A stretch of DNA of 64,000 nucleotides, taken from positions 1,488,001 through 1,552,000 of the forward strand of contig OY970069.1 in the NCBI GenBank assembly GCA_963705325.1. The letters run 5' to 3'. This stretch comes from DATARH01 sp963705325. Its GTDB lineage: Bacteria; Pseudomonadota; Alphaproteobacteria; ATCC43930; CGMCC-115725. This document shows positions 45,057 to 53,413 of the stretch, one piece after another. How positions within the stretch are numbered: position 1 is the first letter of the stretch; the number at the start of each line of letters is the position of its first letter. The notes under the pieces are model-generated. The model made no database searches. It was not told where the DNA came from and saw only the letters and a list, made by a program, of their open reading frames with translations. The position numbers and the translations under genes were made by a program.

Positions 45057-45905
45057 ATGACCATCGCAAAAAGCGCACTGACCAACTCTCCGACCTCCCG
45101 CGAAACCGTCAGTCTCACCGGTCGGTTTGGGTACGGCGCGCGCGGTGTAATTTATCTGTTGGTCGGCATCTCAGCCGGACGTGCGACGTTCGACCCGAGC
45201 CATCGCCCAGGCGGGTTTACGGAGTCACTTGAGTTTCTCGGGCATCACTGGACAGGTGCGGTGGCTCTGGGACTGCTGGCCGCCGGCATGGCCTGCTTCG
45301 CCTGTTGGCTTGCGGCATCGGCCGTGTATCGCCGGGACCATCCTGGCCCCGCGCATTTGGTGCTTGTAGCCGGCCTCTTGGGGGACGCCGCCATCTATCT
45401 CGGCTTCATGGTGAGCGTACTGGGAATTATCTTCGGTGCGTCGAGAGGCAGCGAGCACCTGCTGCAATCCTGGGTGAGCTGGCTCGTCGCTGGGACGGTC
45501 GGACGGATCATCGTCGGGCTGGCCAGCGCCACAATACTAGCCTGCGGCGCCGGGCTCGTCGCATGGGGCATCTTTGCTGATATCGAGGGACCGCTCGAAT
45601 TGCCGTCGGCAGAGAAACGTTTGATGCTGCCGATCGGCCGCTACGGCACTGCTGGCCGCGGGCTCGCCATTGCTCTGGTCGGTTGTTATCTTCTGATCTC
45701 GGCAATTCGAGCCGATGCGAGCCAAGCCCATGAGCTTGGCGGCGCATTGCGCGATCTTCGCGCGCTACCCTACGGCGTTGTGATCACCGCGGCATTCGCG
45801 CTTGCGTTTATCGCCTCAAGCGCCCTCGATTTCGTCGTGGCCATATACAGGCGTTTCGATCCGGGCCGTCATCGATCCCCGAACCGCCGACGCCGGCGAT
45901 CCTGA
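45057..45905 (+). CDS. DUF1206 family membrane protein
   Basis: 282 residues with about six membrane helices arranged as three similar pairs. The first repeat has GRFGYGARGVIYLLVGISAG, the second VAGTVGRIIVGLASATILAC, the third IGRYGTAGRGLAIALVGCYL; the G(R)xGx.ARG(V/L)xxxxVG pattern is diagnostic of DUF1206. The C-terminus is basic (HRSPNRRRRRS). Function unknown. Followed after about 130 bp by a VTT-domain membrane protein on the same strand. Confidence 0.82.
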   Translation: MTIAKSALTNSPTSRETVSLTGRFGYGARGVIYLLVGISAGRATFDPSHRPGGFTESLEFLGHHWTGAVALGLLAAGMACFACWLAASAVYRRDHPGPAHLVLVAGLLGDAAIYLGFMVSVLGIIFGASRGSEHLLQSWVSWLVAGTVGRIIVGLASATILACGAGLVAWGIFADIEGPLELPSAEKRLMLPIGRYGTAGRGLAIALVGCYLLISAIRADASQAHELGGALRDLRALPYGVVITAAFALAFIASSALDFVVAIYRRFDPGRHRSPNRRRRRS

Positions 45906-46034
45906 GTCCCATCCGGTCCATAACCGACATCTGGCGAAGCGGCGAAGGGTTGTGCAGGTTTGCTGCGCCCATTTGGGAATACCACTCTCGGTGTCGATGA
46001 GACGGAACGCGCGCACGTTTGTTTACCGCTCGCA

Positions 46035-46760
46035 ATGGCCGGCCTTGCTCGTTCACTCCCTCATGCCAAGTGGAAAGCCAGCGATTGGCGCGGCTCGTGG
46101 CCCTGGTTAGCCGGTGGTCTTGTGCTCCTCGCGCTTTGTCTAAGCTGGTTTTTGCTGCCGCTCAAAGAGTGGATCAGCGACCTGCAATCCTGGTTCCTCG
46201 ACGAAGGGGTGTATGGCGTGGTGATCTTCGTCGTTGTGCTCGTGGTGATGACCTGGCTCCCAGCGCCCGATTGGCCGCTGCCGATCATGGCCGGCTATGT
46301 CTACGGCGTCTGGGCCTTTCCGATGGTCTATATCAGCATCGTGGTGGCGAGCGCCGTGGCATTCCTCGCAGCGCGGCATCTCGCCCGCGACAAGGTCCGC
46401 GCCTTTCTCAGACGCCGTCCCAGATACCGCGCGCTCGACCGCGCGGTCGCCGAACACGGCTGGCAGATGGTTTTTCTGGTGCGGCTGAGTCCGATCATCC
46501 CCTTCAACCTGCAAAACTACGCCTTCGGCGTGACCGGAGTCCCATTGCTCCCCTATCTGTGGGCAACCCTGGCCGGGATCACGCCCGGCACCGCGCTCTA
46601 CGTCTACTTCGGGATCTTCGGCAAAGGGTTGAGCAGCACTCCGAGCGCCCTCAATTGGGTCTCGCTCGGCCTCGGCGTGGCGGCGTCGATCGCGCTCGGC
46701 GTCTTCGTCACGCGAACAACCAAGACTTACCTCGCCGAACCAAATGAGAGACGACGCTAA
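46035..46760 (+). CDS. TVP38/TMEM64 (VTT domain) membrane protein
   Basis: 241 residues from ATG 46035 (MAGLARSLPHAKWKASDWRG). Hydrophobic segments flank the VTT core: LPAPDWPLPIMAGYVYGVWA, then HGWQMVFLVRLSPIIPFNLQ with NYAFGVTGVPLLPYLWAT and the late GITPGTALYVYFG. R-LSPI-PFN/LNY-FG is the family signature. Such proteins are implicated in membrane lipid scrambling or undecaprenyl carrier handling. A longer TTG start at 45960 exists but lacks family support. Confidence 0.87.
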   Translation: MAGLARSLPHAKWKASDWRGSWPWLAGGLVLLALCLSWFLLPLKEWISDLQSWFLDEGVYGVVIFVVVLVVMTWLPAPDWPLPIMAGYVYGVWAFPMVYISIVVASAVAFLAARHLARDKVRAFLRRRPRYRALDRAVAEHGWQMVFLVRLSPIIPFNLQNYAFGVTGVPLLPYLWATLAGITPGTALYVYFGIFGKGLSSTPSALNWVSLGLGVAASIALGVFVTRTTKTYLAEPNERRR

Positions 46761-46856
46761 ACGGGTCGCGGCGTCTCTCTTGCCAGGTACGGGTCTGTTC
46801 GAGATGACCGAACGCCAAGCCGGTGGACGTCGCCGCGGGTCGTCCAAGTCGCTGAA

Positions 46857-47313
46857 CTAAGCGGCCGTCGATGCCTTGATCCGCTGGACGACGCTGGTGC
46901 CGATACGCTCAGCTCTGGCGACTGCGAGTATTCCTTTGTCGGTCGCCAGCGCTTCTCGTATCGCGGCCTCTGTGTCGGTACCGATGCGCGGGCTTGCCCT
47001 CGGCCTTGGCTCGCGCCAGGCCGGACTTGAGGTGCTCGACGATCATGGCGCGCTCAAATTCGGCAAATACGCCCATCATCTGGAACATGGCCTTGCCCGC
47101 AGGCGTCGCAGTATCGAGCCCCTGCTGGTGCAGGTAGAGATCGACGCCCTTGACGCCATCACCTTGGCACGCAGATGCCGTGGGGGGCGCGTCCATCCCA
47201 TCACGTGGAACGGAAACAAGGGAGTGTCCGCTCTCGGCGCGCAAAGCGGCGTTGTCGACTGCGTGGAGGGGGGTGTCAAAAATGCCCCTCAGCGGCCGTT
47301 CGACTTCCGGCAC
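46857..47313 (-). pseudogene. Truncated, frameshifted serine recombinase (resolvase/invertase)
   Basis: Readable core GVDLYLHQQGLDTATPAGKA and FQMMGVFAEFERAMIVEHLK, then SGLARAKAEGK, is the end of the catalytic domain and the long E helix of serine recombinases. After GKPA the frame shifts; in the next frame RIGTDTEAAIREALATDKGI and RIGTSVVQRIKASTAA form the C-terminal helix-turn-helix, ending at TAG 46857. The LGRP linker is lost at the break. The N-terminal part with the catalytic serine and SGA/RP motifs is missing. Relic of a transposon or integrative element. Confidence 0.75.
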
Positions 47314-47449
47314 TGAAGCGTTACAATACCGTACGGGCTGGGACTCTTGTCATTGCTCTCATTTCGTCAGTGGAACCGGCTCCTGTCTGACGCGGCGGCC
47401 AGGTAAGGGAACTGAACGTAACACAAGGTATTTGTCAGCGAGGATCAGG

Positions 47450-47736
47450 ATGTGCCGCAATATTAAAACGTTGCATAACTTCAAGCCGCCGGCGACGGAT
47501 GACGAAATACGAGCATCTGCATTGCAATTTGTTCGTAAATTGAGCGGTTCTACTCGACCCTCGAAAGCAAATCAGATCGCCTTCGACCGCGCGGTTGACG
47601 AGGTCGCGAGGACTGCGCGGCAATTGCTCGACGCTCTCGTAACCACTGCGCCACCCGGAATCGCGATGACGAGGCGGTAAAGGCGCGCGCCAGGGCCGTT
47701 GAGCGGTACCGTCCGGCTCTGAATGCCGCCACATAA
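47450..47736 (+). CDS. DUF2277 family protein, frameshift near the 3' end
   Basis: Starts MCRNIKTLHNFKPPATDDEI, followed by FVRKLSGSTRPSKANQIAFD and LLDALVTTAPP, the exact pattern of DUF2277 (MCRNI(R/K)xL.NF.PPATDDEI). At about 47655 one base is missing: the given frame stops at 47680, while the neighbouring frame continues RNRDDEAVKARARAVERYRP and ends at TAA 47736, as in homologues. About 95 residues when corrected. Function unknown; the invariant Cys2 suggests a catalytic or metal role (inference). Confidence 0.82.
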
Positions 47737-47821
47737 AAGTTACGACCGAATGGAGGGCTAGTGACGCCGGAGGACGCCCGGAAGCACAATGACGCCCCAC
47801 GCAATGCGGAGGATGCCCGCT

Positions 47822-48169
47822 GTGACCATTTCAACTCGTTACGTATTCTTCGCGTCGATGGACGTGGCGCCTGAGGCGGAGGCTTTGTTCAACGAAGTCT
47901 ACGACACCGAACATGTGCCGAACCTACTGCAAGTACCGGGAGTCCGTAGCATCACACGCATGAAGGGCGAGCCAGCACGCTTCGCCATTGCTGGCGGTGT
48001 GCGTGAGCTGGCCGCGCCGAGCCCGATTTACATAGCGATTTACGAGATCGACGATCCGCAGGTTCTGCAGAGCCCGCAGTGGGCCGCAGCCGTTGAGCGT
48101 GGACGATGGCCGAACGAAGTGCGCCCGCACACATCGAACCGGCAGCATCTGCTATTCAAGGTCCAGTAA
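47822..48169 (+). CDS. EthD-like dimeric alpha/beta-barrel protein
   Basis: About 115 residues. TRYVFFASMDVAPEAEALFN, EVYDTEHVPNLLQVPGVRSI and PIYIAIYEIDDPQVLQSPQW have the layout of small ferredoxin-like dimeric barrels (EthD/DUF4286-type): FN..Y..EH.P.L...PGV followed by Y.A.YE(I/L). Role unknown; such proteins are often accessory to aromatic-compound or carbonyl metabolism. GTG 47822 is chosen because GGAGG lies 9 bp upstream; in-frame ATGs at 47789, 47804 and 47813 are alternatives. Next gene is an HpcH/HpaI-type aldolase. Confidence 0.7.
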   Translation: MTISTRYVFFASMDVAPEAEALFNEVYDTEHVPNLLQVPGVRSITRMKGEPARFAIAGGVRELAAPSPIYIAIYEIDDPQVLQSPQWAAAVERGRWPNEVRPHTSNRQHLLFKVQ

Positions 48170-48306
48170 GCTCAAATTCGCCGGATAATTTTCAGCCATG
48201 CGTCGCGGCGACTTTCCACCAATGTGTGATAATGCCGCGCCATCGCGCCCGTCATGTCGGTCGGTTGAGCCGAGCGCTAACGCCACTGTCGGAGGCATCG
48301 AGCCAG

Positions 48307-49056
48307 ATGAACGCCCTCAAAGACGCGATCAAGTCAGGTAGAACCATTGTCGGGACCACCGTGACGCCGGACATCGACGTATCGGTCCCCGCCGCCGCCG
48401 GGTATGACTTCCTGCTGTTCGATACCCAGCACTCAGCCTGGGAGATCAAGCAACTGCGGCCGTCGATCGAGACGATGCGCGGCAAGCAGGCGGCGCCGGT
48501 GGTGCGCGTCGCCGCGAACCAGCCCCATCTGATCTGCTTCGCGCTCGACGCCGGGGCACGAGGCATCATCGTGCCGATGGTCAACACCCGCACGGAGGCT
48601 GAGGCCGCGGTGCGCGCTTGCCGCTATTTTCCCGCGGGCAACCGCAGCAATGCCGGGGTCCGCGGCGAGTGGGGCGAATTCAAGAATTACCGCGATTACA
48701 TGGATGCCGTGAACAACGAGCTCGTCATCTTTCCGATGATCGAGACGAATGAGGCGCTGGAAAACCTCGACGCCATTGCCTCGGTCCCGGGCGTCGACGT
48801 TCTGCTGGTCGGCCCGTCCGATCTTTCAATCGAGCTAGGGGTGCCGCTCGACTACAAGTGCGACCACTATCAGCGAGCGCTCGATAAAATCGCAGCGGCG
48901 GCCGCGAAGCACGGCGTCGTCGCCGCGATGTATTTCATCCCGCCTGGGATGGAGCCGAACTTCTACGTCGACAAGGGGTTCAAGCTCTTCACCATGCCGT
49001 GGGCTCCCTGGGCGACGGCCGGAATCCAGAACGGCCTGTCCGGGATCAAGCGCTAA
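48307..49056 (+). CDS. HpcH/HpaI family aldolase
   Basis: 249 residues, TIM barrel with divalent metal. MNALKDAIKSGRTIVGTTVT; DFLLFDTQHSAWEIKQLRPS; metal ligand Glu in IFPMIETNEALENL and Asp in DVLLVGPSDLSIELG; VRGEWGEFKNYRDYM. Cleaves or forms 2-keto-3-deoxy-type or citramalyl/malyl-type carbon bonds with pyruvate or glyoxylate; exact substrate unknown. The open frame reaches back to 48106, but the ATG at 48307 fits. Probably co-transcribed with the EthD-like gene, 137 bp upstream. Confidence 0.87.
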   Translation: MNALKDAIKSGRTIVGTTVTPDIDVSVPAAAGYDFLLFDTQHSAWEIKQLRPSIETMRGKQAAPVVRVAANQPHLICFALDAGARGIIVPMVNTRTEAEAAVRACRYFPAGNRSNAGVRGEWGEFKNYRDYMDAVNNELVIFPMIETNEALENLDAIASVPGVDVLLVGPSDLSIELGVPLDYKCDHYQRALDKIAAAAAKHGVVAAMYFIPPGMEPNFYVDKGFKLFTMPWAPWATAGIQNGLSGIKR

Positions 49057-49214
49057 CGACGGTCGACGCGGAGGGTCCGGAGAACGGTCAGACCGTCCAG
49101 CGTGCGTCGCTGCAAGGGAGACCGGCATAGTCTCCCGCGAGACGGATAATTCTCCCGCTCGGCAGGTCGGCGCCCGCCAGCAGGTCCGTTATCGGCGCGT
49201 TCCCGTCGCTGCCG

Positions 49215-49440
49215 TGCGTCCCGGCGACGGTCCGCTTCCTGATCACATAGCGGCCGCTCACCCTCTGCGCCCTGACGTTCTCGCGCAAGGTCCAATCGAT
49301 CGTCACGTTCTTGCGGACTGCGACAACCAGCTCGCGCGCGATCGACTGCAAGGGGCGACCGTGAAAGAGTTCGTTCCGCACGCGCCGCGTCTGCGGACGA
49401 CACGCAACACCCACCCGGGCGCTTTGGCGTGTGATTCCGA
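49215..49440 (-). pseudogene. Fragment of a type I restriction enzyme HsdR subunit
   Basis: A minus-strand stretch at about 49260-49370 reads QSIARELVVAVRKNVTIDW followed by TLRENVRAQ. VRKNVTIDWTLRENVRA is a near-invariant segment of the HsdR C-terminal domain (DUF3387). Sequence before and after fits only loosely and the expected LRxxVKRILRKYGYPPDKQ continuation is absent, so it is a decayed scrap. It lies about 95 bp beyond the 3' end of the tRNA-Met gene, a typical island attachment position. Confidence 0.6.
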
Positions 49441-49534
49441 CATTCAGCCGCCCGATTTTTGCTCTTGTGCCGACATGGGGCCGATACGAGTGCACTCGTG
49501 CGCAGCAAGTATGGATCCAATATATTGAAAAGGT

Positions 49535-49611
49535 TGGTAGCGGGGGGCGGATTTGAACCGCCGACCTTCGGCTTATGAGTCCGCTGCTCTGACCAACTGA
49601 GCTACCCCGCC
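49535..49611 (-). tRNA. tRNA-Met (CAT anticodon)
   Basis: Minus-strand cloverleaf of 74 nt plus encoded CCA (49535-49537). Acceptor GGCGGGG pairs with CCCCGCT (last pair G-U); D arm TAGCTCAGTTGGTCAGAGC; anticodon loop CTCATAA (CAT); T arm GGCGG-TTCAAAT-CCGCC. Lack of the C1-A72 mismatch and of the three G-C anticodon-stem pairs argues against initiator tRNA. Elongator Met is favoured, but a CAT anticodon could also be tRNA-Ile read after lysidine modification. The anticodon stem as read has two weak pairs. Confidence 0.9.
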
Positions 49612-49646
49612 ACGCCGCGCGCATATAGGAGATGGGCGAGGGCGGG

Positions 49647-50804
49647 TCAAGGATTGCGCCTGATCCAGCCGCCACCGAGCAGCCGGTCGCCGTCGTAAAG
49701 CACGGCGGCTTGGCCGGGTGCGATCGCGCCCGCCGGTGCGCCGAGGATCAGCTCGGCATCATCGTCCTCGCCGGCATGGAGCATCGCCGGCACCGGCGGC
49801 TGCGCCGAGCGCAGCTTGGCGCTGACTGCGACCGGTTCGCCCGGGGACAGCGAAGCGCCGAGCCAGTTGAGCTCGCCGAGCCGCACTCGGGTCTCAGCCA
49901 GCGCGCTGTGCGGGCCAACGACGACCCGCCGGGCCGCCGGTTCCAAGCGCAACACATAGAGCGGCTGGGGCGCGGCGATGCCGATGCCCTTGCGCTGACC
50001 GACGGTGAAATGGGCGATGCCGGAATGGCGGCCTAGCACATTCCCGGCTTCGTCGACGATGTCGCCGGGCTCGCCGGCCTCGGGGCGCAAGCGCGTCACG
50101 ATATCGGCGTAGGAACCCTGCGGAACAAAGCAGATGTCCTGACTGTCGGGCTTGTCGGCGACCGGCAGGTCGAGCTCGCGCGCCAGGGCGCGGGTCTCGT
50201 CCTTCGCCAAACCGCCGAGCGGAAAGCGCAGGAAGTCGAGCTCGTCGCGGCTGGTGCGATAGAGAAAATAGCTCTGGTCGCGGCTTTTGTCGGCGGCGCG
50301 ATAGAGCGCCGGACCGACGGCCCCGCGCACACGTCGCGCGTAATGCCCGGTGGCGAGCGCGCTGGCGCCGAGATCGCGCGCGGTGTGCAGCAGGTCGCGG
50401 AACTTGATCCGCTCGTTGCAGCGAATGCACGGGATCGGGGTCTCGCCGCGGCCATAACTATCGGCGAAATCCTCGATCACCGCCGCGCGGAACCGCGCCT
50501 CGTAGTCGAGCACGTAATGCGGGATGCCGAGCTTGGCGGCGACATTCGCCGCGTCCCGCACATCCTGGCCGGCGCAGCACGCACCCTTCTTCCCGGTGGC
50601 GGCGCCGTGGTCATAGAGCTGCAAGGTGATGCCGACGACATCGTACCCGGCGCGCGCGACCAGGGCGGCGGTGACCGACGAATCGACCCCGCCCGACATC
50701 GCGACGACGACGCGGTGGCTGGCCGGATTGCCCGGCAGATCGAAATCGTCGAGTTCAAGCATCGGCAACATATAAGGGCTGGGCGCAAATTTTTTCATTT
50801 TCAT
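49647..50804 (-). CDS. mnmA: tRNA-specific 2-thiouridylase MnmA
   Basis: Thiolates U34 of tRNA-Lys, Glu and Gln using sulfur relayed from IscS. PP-loop VVVAMSGGVDSSVTAALVAR, the catalytic cysteine in IPCIRCNERIKF, the second cysteine in PDSQDICFVPQGSYADI, LGRHSGIAHFTVGQRKGIGI and the C-terminal beta domain. 385 residues. The start could be 50804 or a later ATG (50762, MLELDDFDLPGN), which looks more native. It lies next to tRNA-Met and upstream of the sulfur/Fe-S block, consistent with shared sulfur flow from the IscS gene in this window. Confidence 0.95.
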   Translation of the reverse strand: MKMKKFAPSPYMLPMLELDDFDLPGNPASHRVVVAMSGGVDSSVTAALVARAGYDVVGITLQLYDHGAATGKKGACCAGQDVRDAANVAAKLGIPHYVLDYEARFRAAVIEDFADSYGRGETPIPCIRCNERIKFRDLLHTARDLGASALATGHYARRVRGAVGPALYRAADKSRDQSYFLYRTSRDELDFLRFPLGGLAKDETRALARELDLPVADKPDSQDICFVPQGSYADIVTRLRPEAGEPGDIVDEAGNVLGRHSGIAHFTVGQRKGIGIAAPQPLYVLRLEPAARRVVVGPHSALAETRVRLGELNWLGASLSPGEPVAVSAKLRSAQPPVPAMLHAGEDDDAELILGAPAGAIAPGQAAVLYDGDRLLGGGWIRRNP

Positions 50805-51135
50805 TCCGACGACGCCTCGCGCGCGGGCGCGCGAGGTAAAAAAGATCAGGTCTAACGTGTTGAAATTCTTTATTCTGGTCCGCGAGAACAGGAGGATAAC
50901 AGGCCGTATCAGGAGGCGTATGGCAAGGTGAGGTCGTTATCGGCAATAGGATCACGAGACAAAACGAGTTCAAGCCCATGATATATGTTCTTGTTATGTT
51001 CGGTTCAAGACGCGCGTCGATAGTGTCCCAATTTGACGGGAACTCGCGATACCCATTCAGAAAATGCGAACTCGTCGCAAACAAGCTGAGGCATAAGATC
51101 GGCCCGCTTGAGGCAGTCGCAGAGCATAAGAAAGG
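50805..51135. other. Intergenic region, nothing recognised
   Basis: About 330 bp between mnmA and a divergent small gene. Locally more AT-rich than the surroundings. It should hold both promoters. No structured RNA or gene was identified. Confidence 0.5.
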
Positions 51136-51501
51136 TTGACGGTGATTGGATTTACGAAGCTGGAAAAAGCAATCCTGCGAGACTTGTGTCTTGGGTTTCC
51201 GGATGAACGAGCCGCGCTAACCGCGCAACTGGCGACGGCCAAGGTTAGGAGCCGTGAGAATACGGGGGCGGGTTTTTACACAAGCTTTGATGTCGCGCGG
51301 ACAGGGTTAGCGCCCCTCTCCGGGGAACGAATGCGTCACGGAGCTTGGGCGCAAGTGGACGGCCTAGAGAACCCGATGGGGTTCATACTTTGGCTGAAAG
51401 ATGGCTATGCCGATTGCTTAGAAGGTTTCACGGTCGTCGATAGCACGGTGGGCATCGATCTTACGACGTTAAGCTTTGAAATCATGCTGCCGTCAAATTA
51501 G
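51136..51501 (+). CDS. Conserved hypothetical protein with RENTGAGF motif
   Basis: 121 residues. TTG 51136 or GTG 51142 may be the start. LEKAILRDLCLGFPDERAAL; VRSRENTGAGFYTSFDVART; then MGFILWLKDGYADCLEGFTV and IDLTTLSFEI. The SRENTGAGF(Y/F)T and GF(I/V)LWLKDGYADCLEG(F/Y) blocks recur in a small family of unknown function (recalled). Soluble, single domain. Convergent with tenA, overlapping its end by 4 bp. Lower GC than neighbours. Confidence 0.65.
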   Translation: MTVIGFTKLEKAILRDLCLGFPDERAALTAQLATAKVRSRENTGAGFYTSFDVARTGLAPLSGERMRHGAWAQVDGLENPMGFILWLKDGYADCLEGFTVVDSTVGIDLTTLSFEIMLPSN

Positions 51502-52172
51502 GACACCACCCGGGCGTCGAGGCCCATCTGCCAGAAATCGGCCTCAAGTCGAGTCGCGGCGGTGAACGTCGCGGCGAGCGCCGGAAAGCGGCCCTCGCCG
51601 CCGCGCCGGGCGAACTGCTCGTCCAGCGCGGTCTTCGCCTCAGCCGCCAGCGCTTGGTATTCGGCGCCCGCATACATGTCGAGCCAGCTTTTGTAGGGGT
51701 TGTCGTCGAGCTTCGTCGTGTTGCTCGCTAGGCGCTCGGCGGCGATCTCGGCGTAGCCGATAATGCATGGGGCGAGTGCGACCTCGAGGTCGAGCCGATC
51801 GCCGGCGAGGCCGCGGTCGAGCACGAAGCGGGTATAGGCGATTGTCGCCATCGCCTCGGGCGTCGCTTCCATCACCGCCGGGTCGATGCCCCAGGAGCGG
51901 CAGTATTCGACATGGAGGCCGATCTCGACGTCGAGCGTCGCGGCGACGAGGTTCTGGGCGCGGCGCATCTCGGCGAGCGTGTCGGATTTGTAGATCGCCA
52001 ATCCCCAGGCGCGGGCGAAATGCAAGAGGAACAGATAGTCCTGGATCAGATAGTGGCGGAATGCCGCGTCGGGCAACGTACCGTCGGCGAGGCGGAGGAC
52101 GAAATCATGCCGGGTATAGGAATGCCACGTCGGTCCGGCTGCCGCGACCAGCCGGTCGAATAGGCCCGCCAT
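51498..52172 (-). CDS. tenA: TenA family thiaminase II / aminopyrimidine aminohydrolase
   Basis: 224 residues, all-helical TenA fold. Active-site Cys in LAPCIIGYAEIAAERL, pocket residues in HYLIQDYLFLLHFARAWGLA, and the C-terminal Glu in ATRLEADFWQMGLD. Salvages the pyrimidine half of thiamin from breakdown products. Its ATG overlaps the ferredoxin stop, so it is the last gene of the isc operon. Thiamin thiazole synthesis also uses sulfur from IscS, which may explain the placement (inference). Confidence 0.9.
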   Translation of the reverse strand: MAGLFDRLVAAAGPTWHSYTRHDFVLRLADGTLPDAAFRHYLIQDYLFLLHFARAWGLAIYKSDTLAEMRRAQNLVAATLDVEIGLHVEYCRSWGIDPAVMEATPEAMATIAYTRFVLDRGLAGDRLDLEVALAPCIIGYAEIAAERLASNTTKLDDNPYKSWLDMYAGAEYQALAAEAKTALDEQFARRGGEGRFPALAATFTAATRLEADFWQMGLDARVVS

Positions 52173-52504
52173 TAGGTGTTCATCATGTTGCGGGTGCCGG
52201 CGGGGAGCCGAACGGTCAGCCCGTCCAGCTCCTCGGTCATAATGATCTGGCAGCCAAGCCGCGAAGTCGCGGTGAGGCCGAAGGCGAGGTCGAGCATGTC
52301 CTCCTCATCCTCGGTGGCCTCCTTCAGGAGGTCGTACCAATCGGTCTCGACGATGACATGACAGGTCGAGCACGCGAGCGAGCCCTCGCAGGCGCCTTCG
52401 ATGTCGATCTTGTTGCGGTGGGCAATCTCCAGTACCGACAGCCCGAGAGGTGCATCGACCTCGCGCCGCGTCCCATCGCGTTCGATAAAAGTCATTTTCG
52501 GCAT
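52172..52504 (-). CDS. fdx: [2Fe-2S] ferredoxin, Isc/adrenodoxin type
   Basis: 110 residues. Cluster ligands: C-x5-C-x2-C in GACEGSLACSTCHVIV and the fourth Cys in SRLGCQIIM. The acidic helix LKEATEDEEDMLDLAFGLTA, typical of Isc ferredoxin, docks on IscS. Supplies electrons for cluster assembly. Start follows the upstream hypothetical gene stop directly and its own stop overlaps the tenA start. Confidence 0.95.
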   Translation of the reverse strand: MPKMTFIERDGTRREVDAPLGLSVLEIAHRNKIDIEGACEGSLACSTCHVIVETDWYDLLKEATEDEEDMLDLAFGLTATSRLGCQIIMTEELDGLTVRLPAGTRNMMNT

Positions 52505-52951
52505 TCAGGGTGCCTCGGGACGCGGGGCCATCTCCTCGGCGAGGATCGCTGCCACCTCGCATGCCGGCTCGCTCGCGGCAAGATCACCCGGCGCGACGAT
52601 GCGCAACAGTTCAATGGCCGAGGCCTCGCTCGCCCGCAGCAGCTCGGCGGCGAGTGCCGGATCAAGGCTGGCGAAGACCAGCACCGCGTGGGTCACGGGC
52701 CGGCCCAGCGCCCGCTCCGCGCGCAGCTTGGCGCCCTCGAACAGCGCCTGCCAATCGGCGAGCGGCGCGTCGGGGCCGGGGACCGGCAGCTCGCGCTCAA
52801 AGCCCTCGCGGTCGGCGAGGATCACCGCGTTGCCGCCGACCGCGAAGGCGACCTCGGCGAGCCTGTCACTGGCGTCGATGCCGATCGCCGCGCCGGGGGC
52901 GTCCGGATCGCTCGGCGAACCGTCGGGTTCTTCGATCTGGAAGAGCTTCAT
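52505..52951 (-). CDS. Hypothetical protein in the isc operon
   Basis: 148 residues. MKLFQIEEPDGSPSDPDAPG, then GIDASDRLAEVAFAVGGNAV and ILADREGFERELPVPGPDAP, a helical section with LRAERALGRPVTHAVLVFAS and an acidic C-terminus (AAILAEEMAPRPEAP). Soluble, acidic, no cysteine pattern suggesting a cluster. Not a J-protein or Hsp70, so it is not HscB or HscA, although it occupies their usual position. A role in Fe-S assembly is suggested only by its place, flush against fdx. A palindromic repeat separates it from iscA. Confidence 0.65.
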   Translation of the reverse strand: MKLFQIEEPDGSPSDPDAPGAAIGIDASDRLAEVAFAVGGNAVILADREGFERELPVPGPDAPLADWQALFEGAKLRAERALGRPVTHAVLVFASLDPALAAELLRASEASAIELLRIVAPGDLAASEPACEVAAILAEEMAPRPEAP

Positions 52952-52961
52952 CGGGTCAGTT

Positions 52962-53047
52962 CGTCATTGCGAGCATCGCGAAGCAATCTCGTGCGGTGTC
53001 CGTATTCCCATTGAGACTGCTTCGTCGCTCCGCTCCTCGCAATGACG
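52962..53047. repeat. Dispersed palindromic repeat, copy 2
   Basis: 86 bp with a perfect 12-bp terminal inverted repeat: CGTCATTGCGAG (52962-52973) and CTCGCAATGACG (53036-53047). An inner pair AAGCAATCTC (52981-52990) and GAGACTGCTT (53013-53022) has one mismatch. Ends and the inner CAATCTC/GAGATTGC motif match copy 1 at 6039-6126. It lies between iscA and the next gene, inside the operon. Confidence 0.8.
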
Positions 53048-53055
53048 AGGGATAA

Positions 53056-53400
53056 TTAAACGTGGAACGACTCGCCGCAGCCGCAGCGGCCCTTCTCGTT
53101 GGGATTGCGGAAGACGAAGCCCGATTCGAGCTTTTCCTCGACATAGTCCATCTCGGTTCCGAGGATAAACATGACCGCCTTGGGGTCGATCAGCACGGTC
53201 ACGCCCTTATCCTCGACGACCTCGTCGAACTTGCCCTTCTCATCGGCGTATTCGAGCGTGTAGCTGAGGCCCGAGCAGCCGCGCGATCGCACGCCGACGC
53301 GCACGCCGGCCGATGGCTTGCCGCGCTTGGCGAGCAACGCCTGGATACGCACTGCTGCCGCGTCGGTCACCAAGAGGGCCGGGGGTCGGGCCAAAGGCAT
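53056..53400 (-). CDS. iscA: A-type Fe-S carrier IscA/ErpA family
   Basis: 114 residues, HesB/IscA fold. The three conserved cysteines are in RSRGCSGLSYTLEYAD and GRCGCGESFHV. It carries nascent clusters or iron to target proteins. It begins 13 bp after the iscS stop, so no iscU lies between the two genes as in the classical order. A longer Ala/Pro N-terminus (MPLARPPALLVTDAAA) replaces the short ITLT start. Confidence 0.93.
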   Translation of the reverse strand: MPLARPPALLVTDAAAVRIQALLAKRGKPSAGVRVGVRSRGCSGLSYTLEYADEKGKFDEVVEDKGVTVLIDPKAVMFILGTEMDYVEEKLESGFVFRNPNEKGRCGCGESFHV

Positions 53401-53413
53401 ATTCGTTCGCTCC

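Noticed and set aside
49088..49675. Long minus-strand frame spanning the tRNA region (195 codons)
   Set aside because: It translates straight through the tRNA-Met gene (giving the well-known spurious GSSVGQSSGLISRRSAVQ sequence). Only a short internal part is meaningful, as an HsdR scrap.
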